Source: Bacteroidota bacterium (lineage in GTDB: Bacteria > Bacteroidota > Bacteroidia > Bacteroidales > UBA7960). From it: 32,466 nt of DNA. Below the pieces are notes generated by a model. That model did not search any database. It was not told where the DNA came from and saw only the letters and a list, made by a program, of their open reading frames with translations. The stretch covers positions 1-32,466 of the forward strand of contig RECE01000191.1 of assembly GCA_007694165.1 (NCBI GenBank). The letters are read 5' to 3'. The number at the start of each line of letters is the position of its first letter. Position 1 is the stretch's first letter. The translations under genes and the position numbers were made by a program. This document shows, piece by piece, positions 10,005 to 17,981 of this stretch.

Positions 10005-10014
10005 AAAATGATAG

Positions 10015-11943
10015 TTATTCTTTTACTTTATTGGGTAACTCCAGACCGTAGCCTGATGTTTTGTCATCTCGTTTCAGAAGGAAAGCAAAGAATAAACCAA
10101 AAAATCCAAGGATTGAGAAAACCAGCATGGGGTTTGTGTAATCAAGAGGTTTGATAACTTCAGCAGTAAATCTCTTGCCGGTAATCCCAAAGAACACCGG
10201 ATCCGCATATGCCAGACGGCCCTGACCCATGATTATTTCAAACTGTCCGGCAGGGTCAACATAGAAACGTGTTGATTCTTCCCATACAAGTTCTCCGTCA
10301 GGAGCATATAGTCTTATGATGCCGCGATGGGTTTTTTCAAACATCTCCTCATTGTTGTCTGGAAGCAATGAAACAAAAACATCATTTTCATCACTATTAA
10401 AGGAATTGTTGTAAACAACCACTTCTTCTTCATTCTTGGGTGTTTTGGTCAGCTCAGCCCTGTATTCCAATGATTTGTCCAGTTTGGAGAAATCTGCAGA
10501 AAGGAGGGTTTCAGGGTTGCCGATCTCAATCTCAAACTGCCCCTGTTCGTCAGTAGTGACTTGGTGGCTTTCATTCCATACAAGACCTCCACCAATGATA
10601 TCCTCAAAAATAACGGTGTTTACCAGGATTTCTCTGTTGGCTATCGGACGATCCTTTCGGTCAAGGTAACTACCCTTGTATTGCATATTGTCTTGTTGTA
10701 CAATCTCAAACTGATCAGCATCAACGGCTGCACGGTAATTTGGGTTGGACGAATCCACCACGAAGCCAATAAGATAGGGGAATACAAACAATCCGATGTT
10801 CTGTACCGAAAACATAAAGCCATATGCAGTTCCCAGTTTCGCCGTGGGGACAATTTTAGTAACCGCAGGCCACATGGCTGCCGGAACCAGCGAGAAGGCT
10901 ATCCCCAGCAATACAATGGGTATCCGTGGTTCTATCTGGGTAAGAGCAAACATTAAGTGGGCAACAATCAGCAACCCTGACCCCAGGTACATGATGGAAG
11001 CACTTCTTCCGCGGTGATCCGTAAACCATCCGAACAACGGAGTAAGGATCATGGTACCGTAAAACAGATAAGAGGTTACATCGCCCGCCATTTGCCGGGG
11101 CATGGAGTACTTGTTCATGAGCAGGTCAGGCGCAAATTTCAGAAACGGGAAAACTGCAGAGTAAAAGGTAACACAAAGTAGCGTGATGTAAATTACCGAG
11201 CGGTTGGTTACCAGGTCTTTGAGGTCACTGAGCTTAAACTCATCTTCGGGATCTTTCAAATCAATAGTTACCTGACGGTCTACCTTAGTGTCGATCAGCA
11301 TATAGATGATGAAACCAAGAAGTCCAATCCAGAGCAATAAAACGCCGAAATAAATTGCAGTTGTCCATTCGGGGTGCACCAGTCGTGGGGATAGGGTAAA
11401 TGCCAGGGCGGCACCCAAACGGCCAATGGCCAGGTTGAGGCCAAGAGCAAGAGCTATTTCTTTTCCCTTGAACCATTTCACGATTATCTTTGACAATACC
11501 ACAATACTTGTTTCTGCACCCAGCCCAAAAAGGAAGAAACCAAAAATCATCAGTTTTAACTGGGGAGTATAAGAAGTAAGGAATGAGTTCAGGAAATTAT
11601 ATCCAAATCCTCCACCCAGGAAGGTAGCTGATGCAGCATAGGCAGTCAGGGCTCCCCCTATTCCCATGAGGAAAATAAAGGAGAATCCAGTGATGCGGAT
11701 GCCCATTCTGTCGAGAATAATCCCCCCGATAATAGCCATGGCCAAAAATACGTTGGGGAAAGCGTAGGCTGACATTACCAGTCCGTAATCAGATGCCGAA
11801 AAACCAAGGTTGATACGAACCAGATCCTGGATAGGGGCCAGCAAATCATAGAAATAATAATTTGTGGCCATGATGAAACTTGCCAGAATTAATACACCCC
11901 ATCTTGCGGCGGGAATTTCAGTAAGTAATTTTTTAGAGCTCAT
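10015..11943 (-). CDS. MFS transporter with a periplasmic beta-domain insertion before the last helix
   Basis: I choose ATG 11943 (MSSKKLLTEI) because the longer frame to 12027 would run through the alaS terminator. The protein has 642 residues, against about 400-450 for a plain MFS permease. Residues 14-398 contain about eleven membrane segments. Two stretches stand out: LDRMGIRITG after helix 2 and KWFKGKEIALALGLNL around 156-171, the latter reminiscent of the MFSD1 family, some members of which carry dipeptides. Residues about 400-603 are hydrophilic and beta-rich, then a last helix (604-623) and a short cytoplasmic tail follow. The insertion has two related blocks about 98 residues apart: LVWNES plus DEQGQFEIEIG (454-475) and LVWEES plus DPAGQFEIIMG (552-573). 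Substrate unknown. The gene is followed by its own terminator. Confidence 0.8.
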   Translation of the reverse strand: MSSKKLLTEIPAARWGVLILASFIMATNYYFYDLLAPIQDLVRINLGFSASDYGLVMSAYAFPNVFLAMAIIGGIILDRMGIRITGFSFIFLMGIGGALTAYAASATFLGGGFGYNFLNSFLTSYTPQLKLMIFGFFLFGLGAETSIVVLSKIIVKWFKGKEIALALGLNLAIGRLGAALAFTLSPRLVHPEWTTAIYFGVLLLWIGLLGFIIYMLIDTKVDRQVTIDLKDPEDEFKLSDLKDLVTNRSVIYITLLCVTFYSAVFPFLKFAPDLLMNKYSMPRQMAGDVTSYLFYGTMILTPLFGWFTDHRGRSASIMYLGSGLLIVAHLMFALTQIEPRIPIVLLGIAFSLVPAAMWPAVTKIVPTAKLGTAYGFMFSVQNIGLFVFPYLIGFVVDSSNPNYRAAVDADQFEIVQQDNMQYKGSYLDRKDRPIANREILVNTVIFEDIIGGGLVWNESHQVTTDEQGQFEIEIGNPETLLSADFSKLDKSLEYRAELTKTPKNEEEVVVYNNSFNSDENDVFVSLLPDNNEEMFEKTHRGIIRLYAPDGELVWEESTRFYVDPAGQFEIIMGQGRLAYADPVFFGITGKRFTAEVIKPLDYTNPMLVFSILGFFGLFFAFLLKRDDKTSGYGLELPNKVKE

Positions 11944-11987
11944 TGGATTAGTTTTGATTTGTAATGATTGGGTTGAGAAAAAATAAA

Positions 11988-12023
11988 AAGACGCTTTACC
12001 TGGTTTAAGGTAAGAGCGTCTTT
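11988..12023 (-). terminator. Intrinsic terminator of alaS
   Basis: AAAGACGC (11988-11995) pairs with GCGTCTTT (12016-12023). The stem extends inward through TTACC/GGTAA, and the minus strand continues with a T-rich run. It lies 10 bp after the alaS stop codon and separates it from the MFS gene. Confidence 0.75.
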
Positions 12024-12033
12024 GCAAGTATAC

Positions 12034-14658
12034 TTATTTTTTTACAAATTCGATGGCTTTGGAGATGGCTTTGTCGAGACCATCAGGTTTCTTTCCGCCA
12101 GCAGTGGCAAAATGGGGTTGTCCTCCTCCGCCACCCTGAATTTCTTTTGCCAGCTCGCGAACAATATTACCGGCATGAAATTTTCGCTCGGTTACCAGGT
12201 TGTCGGAAATCATAATAGTAAGGCCCGGCTTGCCGTCTGAATGGTGACCAATAACCAGGAAAATATTGTCCATCTGCTTTTTCAGCTCAAAGGCCATGTC
12301 TTTGGCCATGGCATTATCAATAGCGAGTTTCACGGCAATGAAATTGACACCGTCTATCAGCTGAGCCTTGTCTTTAAGCTCTCCCACCATGTCCAGGGCT
12401 TGTCCTTTCTGAAACTCCTGCAATTGTTTGGAAAGTATTTCATTTTCATGCTGCAATTGCTCAATGGCCTTTAGCATATCCTTTGGATTCCTGAGCATTT
12501 CCCTTGCCTGGCTCAGCATTTGGATTTTGTCATTCACAAAATCTTCAGCCAGCAGACCCGTTACCGCCTCGATCCTTCTTATGCCAGCAGCAATAGCACC
12601 TTCAGAAACAATTTTAAACAGGCCTATCTGACCTGTTGCATGCACGTGGGTGCCTCCGCATAGTTCAGCAGAAAATTCCTGGTCAAAAGCAATAACCCGT
12701 ACTTTATCTCCATATTTTTCTCCAAAAAGTGCCATGGCTCCCATTCCCTGAGCTTCTTCCATGCTTAGGTCACGGTGTTCTTCACGTTGGATATTGGCCC
12801 TGATGCGTTCATTAACCAGTTTTTCAATCCGGGTAATTTCTTCATCTGTAACTTTTGAAAAATGAGAGAAATCAAAACGAAGTCTTTTTTCATCCACCAG
12901 TGAACCCTTTTGCTGTACATGTGCTCCCAATACCTTTCTCAGAGCCGAGTGAAGCAAGTGGGTAGCACTGTGATTGTTTTCGGTTAGCCTGCGTTTGCGC
13001 TCATCAACAGTGGCAACCATTTTTTCGGGCCATGCTGCGGCGGGTATTTTGTCAAGAATATGAATTGACAGGTTGTTTTCTTTTTGGGTATCCAGGATCT
13101 GAAGTTTCACCTCTCCGGCTTCAAGTGTACCGCGATCACCCACCTGACCACCCGATTCGGCATAAAAAGGTGTTTGATCCAACACCAGCTGGTAAAGGGC
13201 TTTTCCTTTGCTGGTTACTTTTCTGTAGCGCAAGGGTTTTACATTCGCCTGCAAACTTTCGTAACCCAGAAAAACTGTTTCCGAACTACCCGGGTTGATT
13301 TCCACCCAATCGTCGGTATCTACAATGGCTGCTGCACGACTCCTTTCCTTCTGCAGTTTCATTCCCTCATCAAAACCTTTCATGTCAACATCATAACTCT
13401 TTTCCCTGGCCATTAGCTGTGTTAAGTCAATGGGAAAGCCATAAGTATCAAACAGTTCAAAGGCAAATTTTCCGTCAATGGTTTTTTGGTCGGAGTGGGT
13501 TTTGATGTAGTTTTCAAATTTCTGGATGCCAGTGGCAAGGGTTTTCAGGAAAGTATTTTCTTCCTCTGCTATCACCCGCATGATAAGGTCTTTCTGGGCT
13601 GGTAGTTCGGGGAAATAGTGCCCCATGTTTTCTACCATTGCAGGCACCAGTTCATAAATAAATGGTTCTTTGAAATCAAGGAAAGTATATCCGTAGCGCA
13701 CCGCTCTGCGCAAAATGCGACGAATTACATAGCCGGCTTTGTTGTTGGAAGGAAGCTCGCCATCGGCAATGGCAAAGGCTACGGCCCTTACGTGGTCGCT
13801 GATTACCCGCATGGCAATGTCTTCTTCCTGGTTTTCTCCATAGGTTTTGCCCGTAAGCTGAGCAAGTTTCTGAATGTAGGGCTGAAAAACATCGGTGTCA
13901 TAATTAGACTGTTTGCCCTGCAATACCATGCAAAGCCTTTCGAAACCCATGCCTGTGTCAACATGTTTTGCCTTCAGGGGCTGCAATGAGCCATTGGAAA
14001 GCCTGTTGAACTGTATGAAAACCAGGTTCCAGATTTCTATCACTTGCGGATGATCCTGATTTACAAGGTCACGTCCGGAGATTGTTGCTTTTTCTTCCTT
14101 GTTGCGAATGTCGACATGCACCTCCGAACATGGGCCGCAGGGACCTGAATCACCCATCTCCCAGAAATTATCTTTTTTGGAACCATAGAGAATCCTTTCT
14201 TCCGGAACATATTGCTTCCAGAATGCTTTGGCCTCCTCGTCCGATTCCAGTCCGTCTTCTTTATCTCCTCCAAAAACGGTTACGTAAAGGTTTTCCTTTG
14301 GGATCCCCAAAACTTCCGTAAGTAATTCCCATGCCCAATCAATGGCTTCTCTCTTGAAATAATCTCCAAAGCTCCAGTTGCCAAGCATCTCAAACATGGT
14401 GTGGTGGTAGGTGTCATGTCCCACCTCATCCAGGTCATTGTGCTTGCCTGATACACGCAGGCATTTTTGTGAGTTGGCAACGCGTTCATTTTTCGCTGGT
14501 GAATTGCCAAGGAAAATATCTTTGAACTGGTTCATTCCCGCATTGGTAAACATGAGGGTTGGGTCGTTTTTTACGACCATCGGAGCAGAAGATTCTATGA
14601 AATGGCTTTTTGATTCAAAATAATCCAGAAAGGCTTGTCGTATTTGAGTAGAATTCAT
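12034..14658 (-). CDS. alaS: Alanyl-tRNA synthetase
   Basis: This class II synthetase charges tRNA-Ala. The 874 residues are the normal bacterial length. The N-terminal catalytic core shows FTNAGMNQFKDIFLG and GDSGPCGPCSE. The editing domain shows the zinc-binding HSATH motif (about 561-565) and CGGTH (about 667-671). The end carries the glycine-rich GGGGGQPHFATAGG segment of the C-Ala/DHHA1 domain. It is divergent from the M23 peptidase gene with a 198-bp AT-rich gap. In many Bacteroidetes, as I recall, alaS, an M23 peptidase and a MerR gene are neighbours. Confidence 0.98.
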   Translation of the reverse strand: MNSTQIRQAFLDYFESKSHFIESSAPMVVKNDPTLMFTNAGMNQFKDIFLGNSPAKNERVANSQKCLRVSGKHNDLDEVGHDTYHHTMFEMLGNWSFGDYFKREAIDWAWELLTEVLGIPKENLYVTVFGGDKEDGLESDEEAKAFWKQYVPEERILYGSKKDNFWEMGDSGPCGPCSEVHVDIRNKEEKATISGRDLVNQDHPQVIEIWNLVFIQFNRLSNGSLQPLKAKHVDTGMGFERLCMVLQGKQSNYDTDVFQPYIQKLAQLTGKTYGENQEEDIAMRVISDHVRAVAFAIADGELPSNNKAGYVIRRILRRAVRYGYTFLDFKEPFIYELVPAMVENMGHYFPELPAQKDLIMRVIAEEENTFLKTLATGIQKFENYIKTHSDQKTIDGKFAFELFDTYGFPIDLTQLMAREKSYDVDMKGFDEGMKLQKERSRAAAIVDTDDWVEINPGSSETVFLGYESLQANVKPLRYRKVTSKGKALYQLVLDQTPFYAESGGQVGDRGTLEAGEVKLQILDTQKENNLSIHILDKIPAAAWPEKMVATVDERKRRLTENNHSATHLLHSALRKVLGAHVQQKGSLVDEKRLRFDFSHFSKVTDEEITRIEKLVNERIRANIQREEHRDLSMEEAQGMGAMALFGEKYGDKVRVIAFDQEFSAELCGGTHVHATGQIGLFKIVSEGAIAAGIRRIEAVTGLLAEDFVNDKIQMLSQAREMLRNPKDMLKAIEQLQHENEILSKQLQEFQKGQALDMVGELKDKAQLIDGVNFIAVKLAIDNAMAKDMAFELKKQMDNIFLVIGHHSDGKPGLTIMISDNLVTERKFHAGNIVRELAKEIQGGGGGQPHFATAGGKKPDGLDKAISKAIEFVKK

Positions 14659-14714
14659 TGAAAATGAGTCGTTTTTTAGGTATTTTATAGTATAAATTTT
14701 AGTAAAATCACTGA

Positions 14715-14759
14715 CAAAATTAAATTAATTTTATTTAGTTTTGTAACTAATTACTTTTG
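14715..14759. promoter_or_regulatory. Back-to-back -7 boxes between alaS and the M23 gene
   Basis: TAATTTTG on the minus strand (14715-14722) faces alaS and TACTTTTG on the plus strand (14752-14759) faces the peptidase gene. Both fit TAnnTTTG, but neither has a clear TTG at the -33 distance. Confidence 0.35.
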
Positions 14760-14856
14760 TGCCACGTAAATAAAAGAGTACAGAAGGAATTTAACAAATT
14801 TTTTTATGTCCGGGGAGGACAATTTAGGATATAGAAAAGGATAAGCTATAGAACTT

Positions 14857-15825
14857 ATGACAAAAATCAGGTACCAATTCAACACAAAATCATTAGCTGT
14901 AGAACCTGTAAGGGAAACATTCTGGGACAAAGCAAAAAGATTTCTTCGCATAGTTTTAGCGGGTATGGTTTTTTCAGTCATAGTACTGAGCATCGGTTAT
15001 ACTTTTATGGAGTCTCCCAAAGAGAGGATGCTGCTGCGGGAGATCAGTCAATTTAAAGACGTTTTTCAGGAGGTAAATGGTCAACTCGATCTTTTTGCTT
15101 CGGTATTGCAGGATATTGAACATCGCGATGATCAGATATACCGTGTAATATTTGAAGCTGAACCCTTGTCGCGGGCGGTGAGAGAAGCAGGCTACGGTGG
15201 TGTTGACCGGTATGAACAATTTGAGGGTTTCGACAATAGTGAGCTTATCGCCTCTACCATGAGAAGGATGGACCAATTGGCCCGTCAACTGGTAGTTCAG
15301 TCAAAATCTTATGATGAGGTTTTTGAAATGGCCAAAGATAAAACCGATATGCTGGCCTCAATTCCAGCAATAGTTCCCATTGAAAAAGGTACCCAAAGAC
15401 TGGTTTCAGGTTTTGGAATGCGCATTCATCCCATCTATAAAACGCTCAGGATGCACAGTGGAGTAGACTTTACGGCTCCTACCGGAACGCCCATTTATGC
15501 TCCCGGAAATGGCGTGGTAACAACTGTTGAACGCAACAGGCATGGATACGGATTAATGATTGTTATCGACCATGGTTATGGTTATGAAACCCTTTACGCC
15601 CACATGAGCAAGTTTGAAGTAAAACGCGGGCAACATGTGAAAAGAGGCGAAATTATTGGGTATGTTGGAAACACAGGTGTTTCTACAGCTCCTCACCTGC
15701 ATTATGAAGTAATTAGACATGGTAAGAAAGTTAACCCCGTGAATTACTTCTTTAATGACCTCTCTCCTGAAGAATTTGAGTACATTATCGAGGTGGCCTC
15801 AAGGGTAAATCAATCCTTGTCATAA
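14857..15825 (+). CDS. M23-family (LytM-type) cell-wall metallopeptidase, membrane anchored
   Basis: The 322-residue protein is predicted to cut peptide cross-links in peptidoglycan. Residues about 29-51 form one membrane helix, so the body faces the periplasm. Residues 52-110 form a charged helical, probably coiled-coil, stalk. The M23 domain occupies about 180-300. All zinc and catalytic residues are present: H200 and D204 in MHSGVDF, H249 in YAHM, and H280/H282 in PHLHYEV, so it should be active rather than a degenerate activator. It is divergent from alaS and ends 41 bp before its terminator. The precise substrate bond cannot be read from sequence. Confidence 0.92.
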   Translation: MTKIRYQFNTKSLAVEPVRETFWDKAKRFLRIVLAGMVFSVIVLSIGYTFMESPKERMLLREISQFKDVFQEVNGQLDLFASVLQDIEHRDDQIYRVIFEAEPLSRAVREAGYGGVDRYEQFEGFDNSELIASTMRRMDQLARQLVVQSKSYDEVFEMAKDKTDMLASIPAIVPIEKGTQRLVSGFGMRIHPIYKTLRMHSGVDFTAPTGTPIYAPGNGVVTTVERNRHGYGLMIVIDHGYGYETLYAHMSKFEVKRGQHVKRGEIIGYVGNTGVSTAPHLHYEVIRHGKKVNPVNYFFNDLSPEEFEYIIEVASRVNQSLS

Positions 15826-15865
15826 CAGGTTTTTTATCTCTGAAAGAGAAACGAAAAATATTAAG

Positions 15866-15889
15866 AAGCCCGGTTTTCCGGGCTTTTTT
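15866..15889 (+). terminator. Intrinsic terminator of the M23 gene
   Basis: AAGCCCGG (15866-15873), a TTTT loop and CCGGGCTT (15878-15885) are followed by more T residues. It is compact and GC-rich, a textbook form. Confidence 0.85.
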
Positions 15890-15902
15890 GTGCAATTGAA
15901 AA

Positions 15903-15986
15903 TAGTGGCAGGGTCACTTGGAGTGGCCCCGTTACATGCGGCAGATCCTAAAAGTGACGGGGTGACTACAGTTCACCCCGCCACTA
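15903..15986 (+). repeat. Palindromic element copy 1 (84 nt, REP/BIME-like)
   Basis: The ends are inverted repeats: TAGTGGCAGGGT at the left against ACCCCGCCACTA at the right (11 of 12). Inside are two hairpins. The right one has 13-nt arms (AGTGACGGGGTGA and TCACCCCGCCACT, 12 of 13 paired) around the loop CTACAGT. The left one is weaker with the loop region CACTTGGAGTG. It lies between the M23 terminator and the CapA gene. Confidence 0.75.
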
Positions 15987-16000
15987 AAAAACAGAACCCT

Positions 16001-16092
16001 TGCCCGGTCGGGACTCTAAGTTCCCGTTCGGGCTAATGTTACGTGACGGGGTGACTACAGCTCACCCCGCCACTAAAAGACGGAACCCTTGC
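16001..16092 (+). repeat. Palindromic element copy 2 (atypical left half) with duplicated tail
   Basis: The right half (16043-16075) is nearly identical to copy 1: GTGACGGGG, TGACTACAG, CTCACCCCGCCACTA. It is followed by AAAGACGGAACCCTTGC (16076-16092), a 15-of-17 match to the sequence after copy 1 (15987-16003), so the unit is tandemly repeated with an 89-nt period. The left half differs: CCCGGTCGGG and CCCGTTCGGG lie close together at 16003-16032. Confidence 0.7.
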
Positions 16093-16144
16093 ATAAGATT
16101 AAAGGTAGCACGAGCTGGAAGTCATCTGAGCTTTGAGCTTTAAA

Positions 16145-16228
16145 TAGTGGCGGGGTCACTTGGAGTGGCCCCGTCACCAGCTACAAATACCAAAAGTGAA
16201 GAGGTGACTGCAGCTCACCCCGCCACTA
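16145..16228 (+). repeat. Palindromic element copy 3 (84 nt)
   Basis: The same length as copy 1. The ends form a perfect 12-bp inverted repeat (TAGTGGCGGGGT and ACCCCGCCACTA). The left hairpin pairs AGTGGCGGGGTCACT with AGTGGCCCCGTCAC by two wobble pairs; the right one has the loop core TGACTGCAGCTCA. It ends 14 bp from the CapA stop codon. Confidence 0.75.
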
Positions 16229-16242
16229 ATATAAATCACCTT

Positions 16243-17427
16243 TCAGGGATTCTCAGCTGCAATAATTTTTTTCCTTTCAATGAGTCCATTGTCGTAAATT
16301 ACCAGCTCAGAGTCAGGAAAATCTTCGCGCAATAGTCTTTGTAATGACCGCACCGCACCGTTGTTTCGGTCGATAACGGGTTCCCCTCTTCCGATTTGCC
16401 TGACAGGTGTTGCTTCTGCTCTGATAAATTTTCCTTCCCGGTCTGTATATACTTTAATTATAGGTGCAATTCCGTTTTCTCCTCTGAGGTTGAAACGGGC
16501 ATAGGTGCAAAAATTGCCAAGACTGTAAGCAATGAATCTGTCTTTGTATAAGTCGACAGAGCGTGTAACATGGGGGCCATGGCCAAAAACAATATCGGCA
16601 CCTGCATCAATGACGCTGCGCGCAAAACGGCACACATTGCCCCGGTTTTCGCCATAGTACAACTCTGTTTCGCATGTCACATTCTGGTGGTCTGCACCTT
16701 CTGCGCCTCCGTGAAAAGACACAATTACGATGTCAGCATTCTCTTTGAGTTCCCTCACAATGCGTTGTGCATTGGCAAGGTCGTGTATGCTTACAGTACC
16801 CACATTGGGGGCGAATGCAGCCATGCCAAATCTTATCCCCTTTCTTTCAACAATGGTCATGGGATGGTCAAGCGTGCCTGCAAAGGCAATGCCGGCTTCA
16901 GAGAGGGCTGCTACGGTAGATTTTCGTCCTTCAGGACCAAAATCGCCAGTATGATTGTTGGCCAGACTCACCATGTCAAAACCTGCCTCCACCAGGTTGT
17001 AGACATATTTTTCCGGTGATCGGAAAGCATAACACAAATCAGGGTTTCGGCATCGCTTAACGGTGCCTTCGCCATCCAGCAATACTCCCTCGAGGTTGCC
17101 AAAAGTAAGGGTTGCATTCCTGAGGATATGATGCACCGGAGTGAGCAGGTCGCGGCCATGGTTGGGTGGAAGGTAAGATTTATCCGGATAATCGGTCCCC
17201 ATCATAATATCGCCTACTCCAATTACCGTTATAATATCGGTGGTGAGCCACACATCAGGCATGTCTGATGGGCCGGGGCCGGAAGGGGTTAAGATTTCCA
17301 CTACAGGCAGTATAAGATGCACCTGTTTTCTTTCAGGAATATCAGGCCTGCTCCTTCGCTGAGATAATGCGCTGGAAAGGGTGATGAAAAACAAGATAAC
17401 GAAGGTAAGTGTAAGTTTTTTTTTCAT
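16243..17427 (-). CDS. CapA-family metallophosphatase-like protein (PGA_cap fold), secreted
   Basis: The 394-residue protein has a signal peptide (residues 1-22, cut near ALSQ) and the calcineurin-like fold of the poly-gamma-glutamate capsule protein family. Visible metal-site motifs are VGDIMMG (71-77), FGNLEG (109-114), SLANNHTGDFG (154-164), VSFHGGAEG (236-244), FGHGPHV (281-287) and YSLGNF (301-306). Family members occur in PGA capsule operons (CapA/PgsA) but also alone with unknown substrates. No capB or capC lies nearby here, so a capsule role is not supported; a secreted phosphoesterase or glycopolymer enzyme is possible. The palindromic elements lie just downstream. Confidence 0.85.
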   Translation of the reverse strand: MKKKLTLTFVILFFITLSSALSQRRSRPDIPERKQVHLILPVVEILTPSGPGPSDMPDVWLTTDIITVIGVGDIMMGTDYPDKSYLPPNHGRDLLTPVHHILRNATLTFGNLEGVLLDGEGTVKRCRNPDLCYAFRSPEKYVYNLVEAGFDMVSLANNHTGDFGPEGRKSTVAALSEAGIAFAGTLDHPMTIVERKGIRFGMAAFAPNVGTVSIHDLANAQRIVRELKENADIVIVSFHGGAEGADHQNVTCETELYYGENRGNVCRFARSVIDAGADIVFGHGPHVTRSVDLYKDRFIAYSLGNFCTYARFNLRGENGIAPIIKVYTDREGKFIRAEATPVRQIGRGEPVIDRNNGAVRSLQRLLREDFPDSELVIYDNGLIERKKIIAAENP

Positions 17428-17628
17428 GAGGTATAATTACTGATAATCCGGGTGAGTAGTCGTTATTATTTCCAATCAAAGTTACACCTTTTGGAGTAAA
17501 CTGTGTCTTCAACCCCGGCCTGTCGTATCAGTTTTTTAATTATTAAGAAATCCCCATGTATTATGATTTAGTTTTTCTAATTTTACATACAAGTCGGAAA
17601 CAGGATTGCTTTTGAAAAAAGTGTAGCT

Positions 17629-17973
17629 ATGGAAAAAGAAGAAAATGTAGCCAGGATTTATTATACCATTGGAGAGGTTGCGACCATGTTTGAAGTAAAT
17701 ACTTCCTTGATTCGCTTCTGGGAAAAGGAGTTTGACATCATACAGCCCAAAAAGAACAAAAAAGGAAACCGGCTTTTTACCCAAAAAGATGTGGATAACT
17801 TCCATCTCATCTTCAACCTGGTAAAAGAAAGAGGGTATACCCTGAAAGGTGCTAAGGAAAAACTACGGAAAAATCCGGAAGATAGCCAACGCGAATATGA
17901 AATAATCAAATCATTGAATAAGATTGAAACCTTTCTGAGGGGGGTGAAAAAACATCTTGAACCGGGAGGTTAA
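17629..17973 (+). CDS. MerR-family transcriptional regulator
   Basis: The 114-residue protein has the MerR winged helix at its N-terminus: YYTIGEVATMFEVNTSLIRF followed by WEKEFDII and GNRLFTQKDVDNFHLI (about residues 9-65). A short helical tail follows (NLVKERGYTLKGAKEKL). There is no cysteine-rich or ligand-binding C-terminal domain, so the signal it senses cannot be read. It converges on the glycosyltransferase gene with a gap of only 8 bp. The family with the phrase RFWEKEF is widespread in Bacteroidetes as a single conserved gene; its targets are unknown to me. Confidence 0.9.
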   Translation: MEKEENVARIYYTIGEVATMFEVNTSLIRFWEKEFDIIQPKKNKKGNRLFTQKDVDNFHLIFNLVKERGYTLKGAKEKLRKNPEDSQREYEIIKSLNKIETFLRGVKKHLEPGG

Positions 17974-17981
17974 TCCGCTTT

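Larger units (their letters stand above)
9693..10014. other. Gap between the MFS gene and menI
   Basis: This holds a terminator (9922-9962), a small hairpin (9979-10004) and the men promoter candidate. A short open frame on the minus strand (9767-9997) runs through the terminator, has no recognisable motif and is not called as a gene. Confidence 0.5.

Noticed and set aside
11944-12027. N-terminal extension of the MFS gene (28 extra residues)
   Set aside because: The extension would cover the alaS terminator; the internal ATG at 11943 gives a normal MFS start.
16147-16335. Plus-strand frame of 62 codons over element copy 3 and the end of the CapA gene
   Set aside because: It overlaps the palindromic element and the real CapA gene in antisense; no independent evidence.
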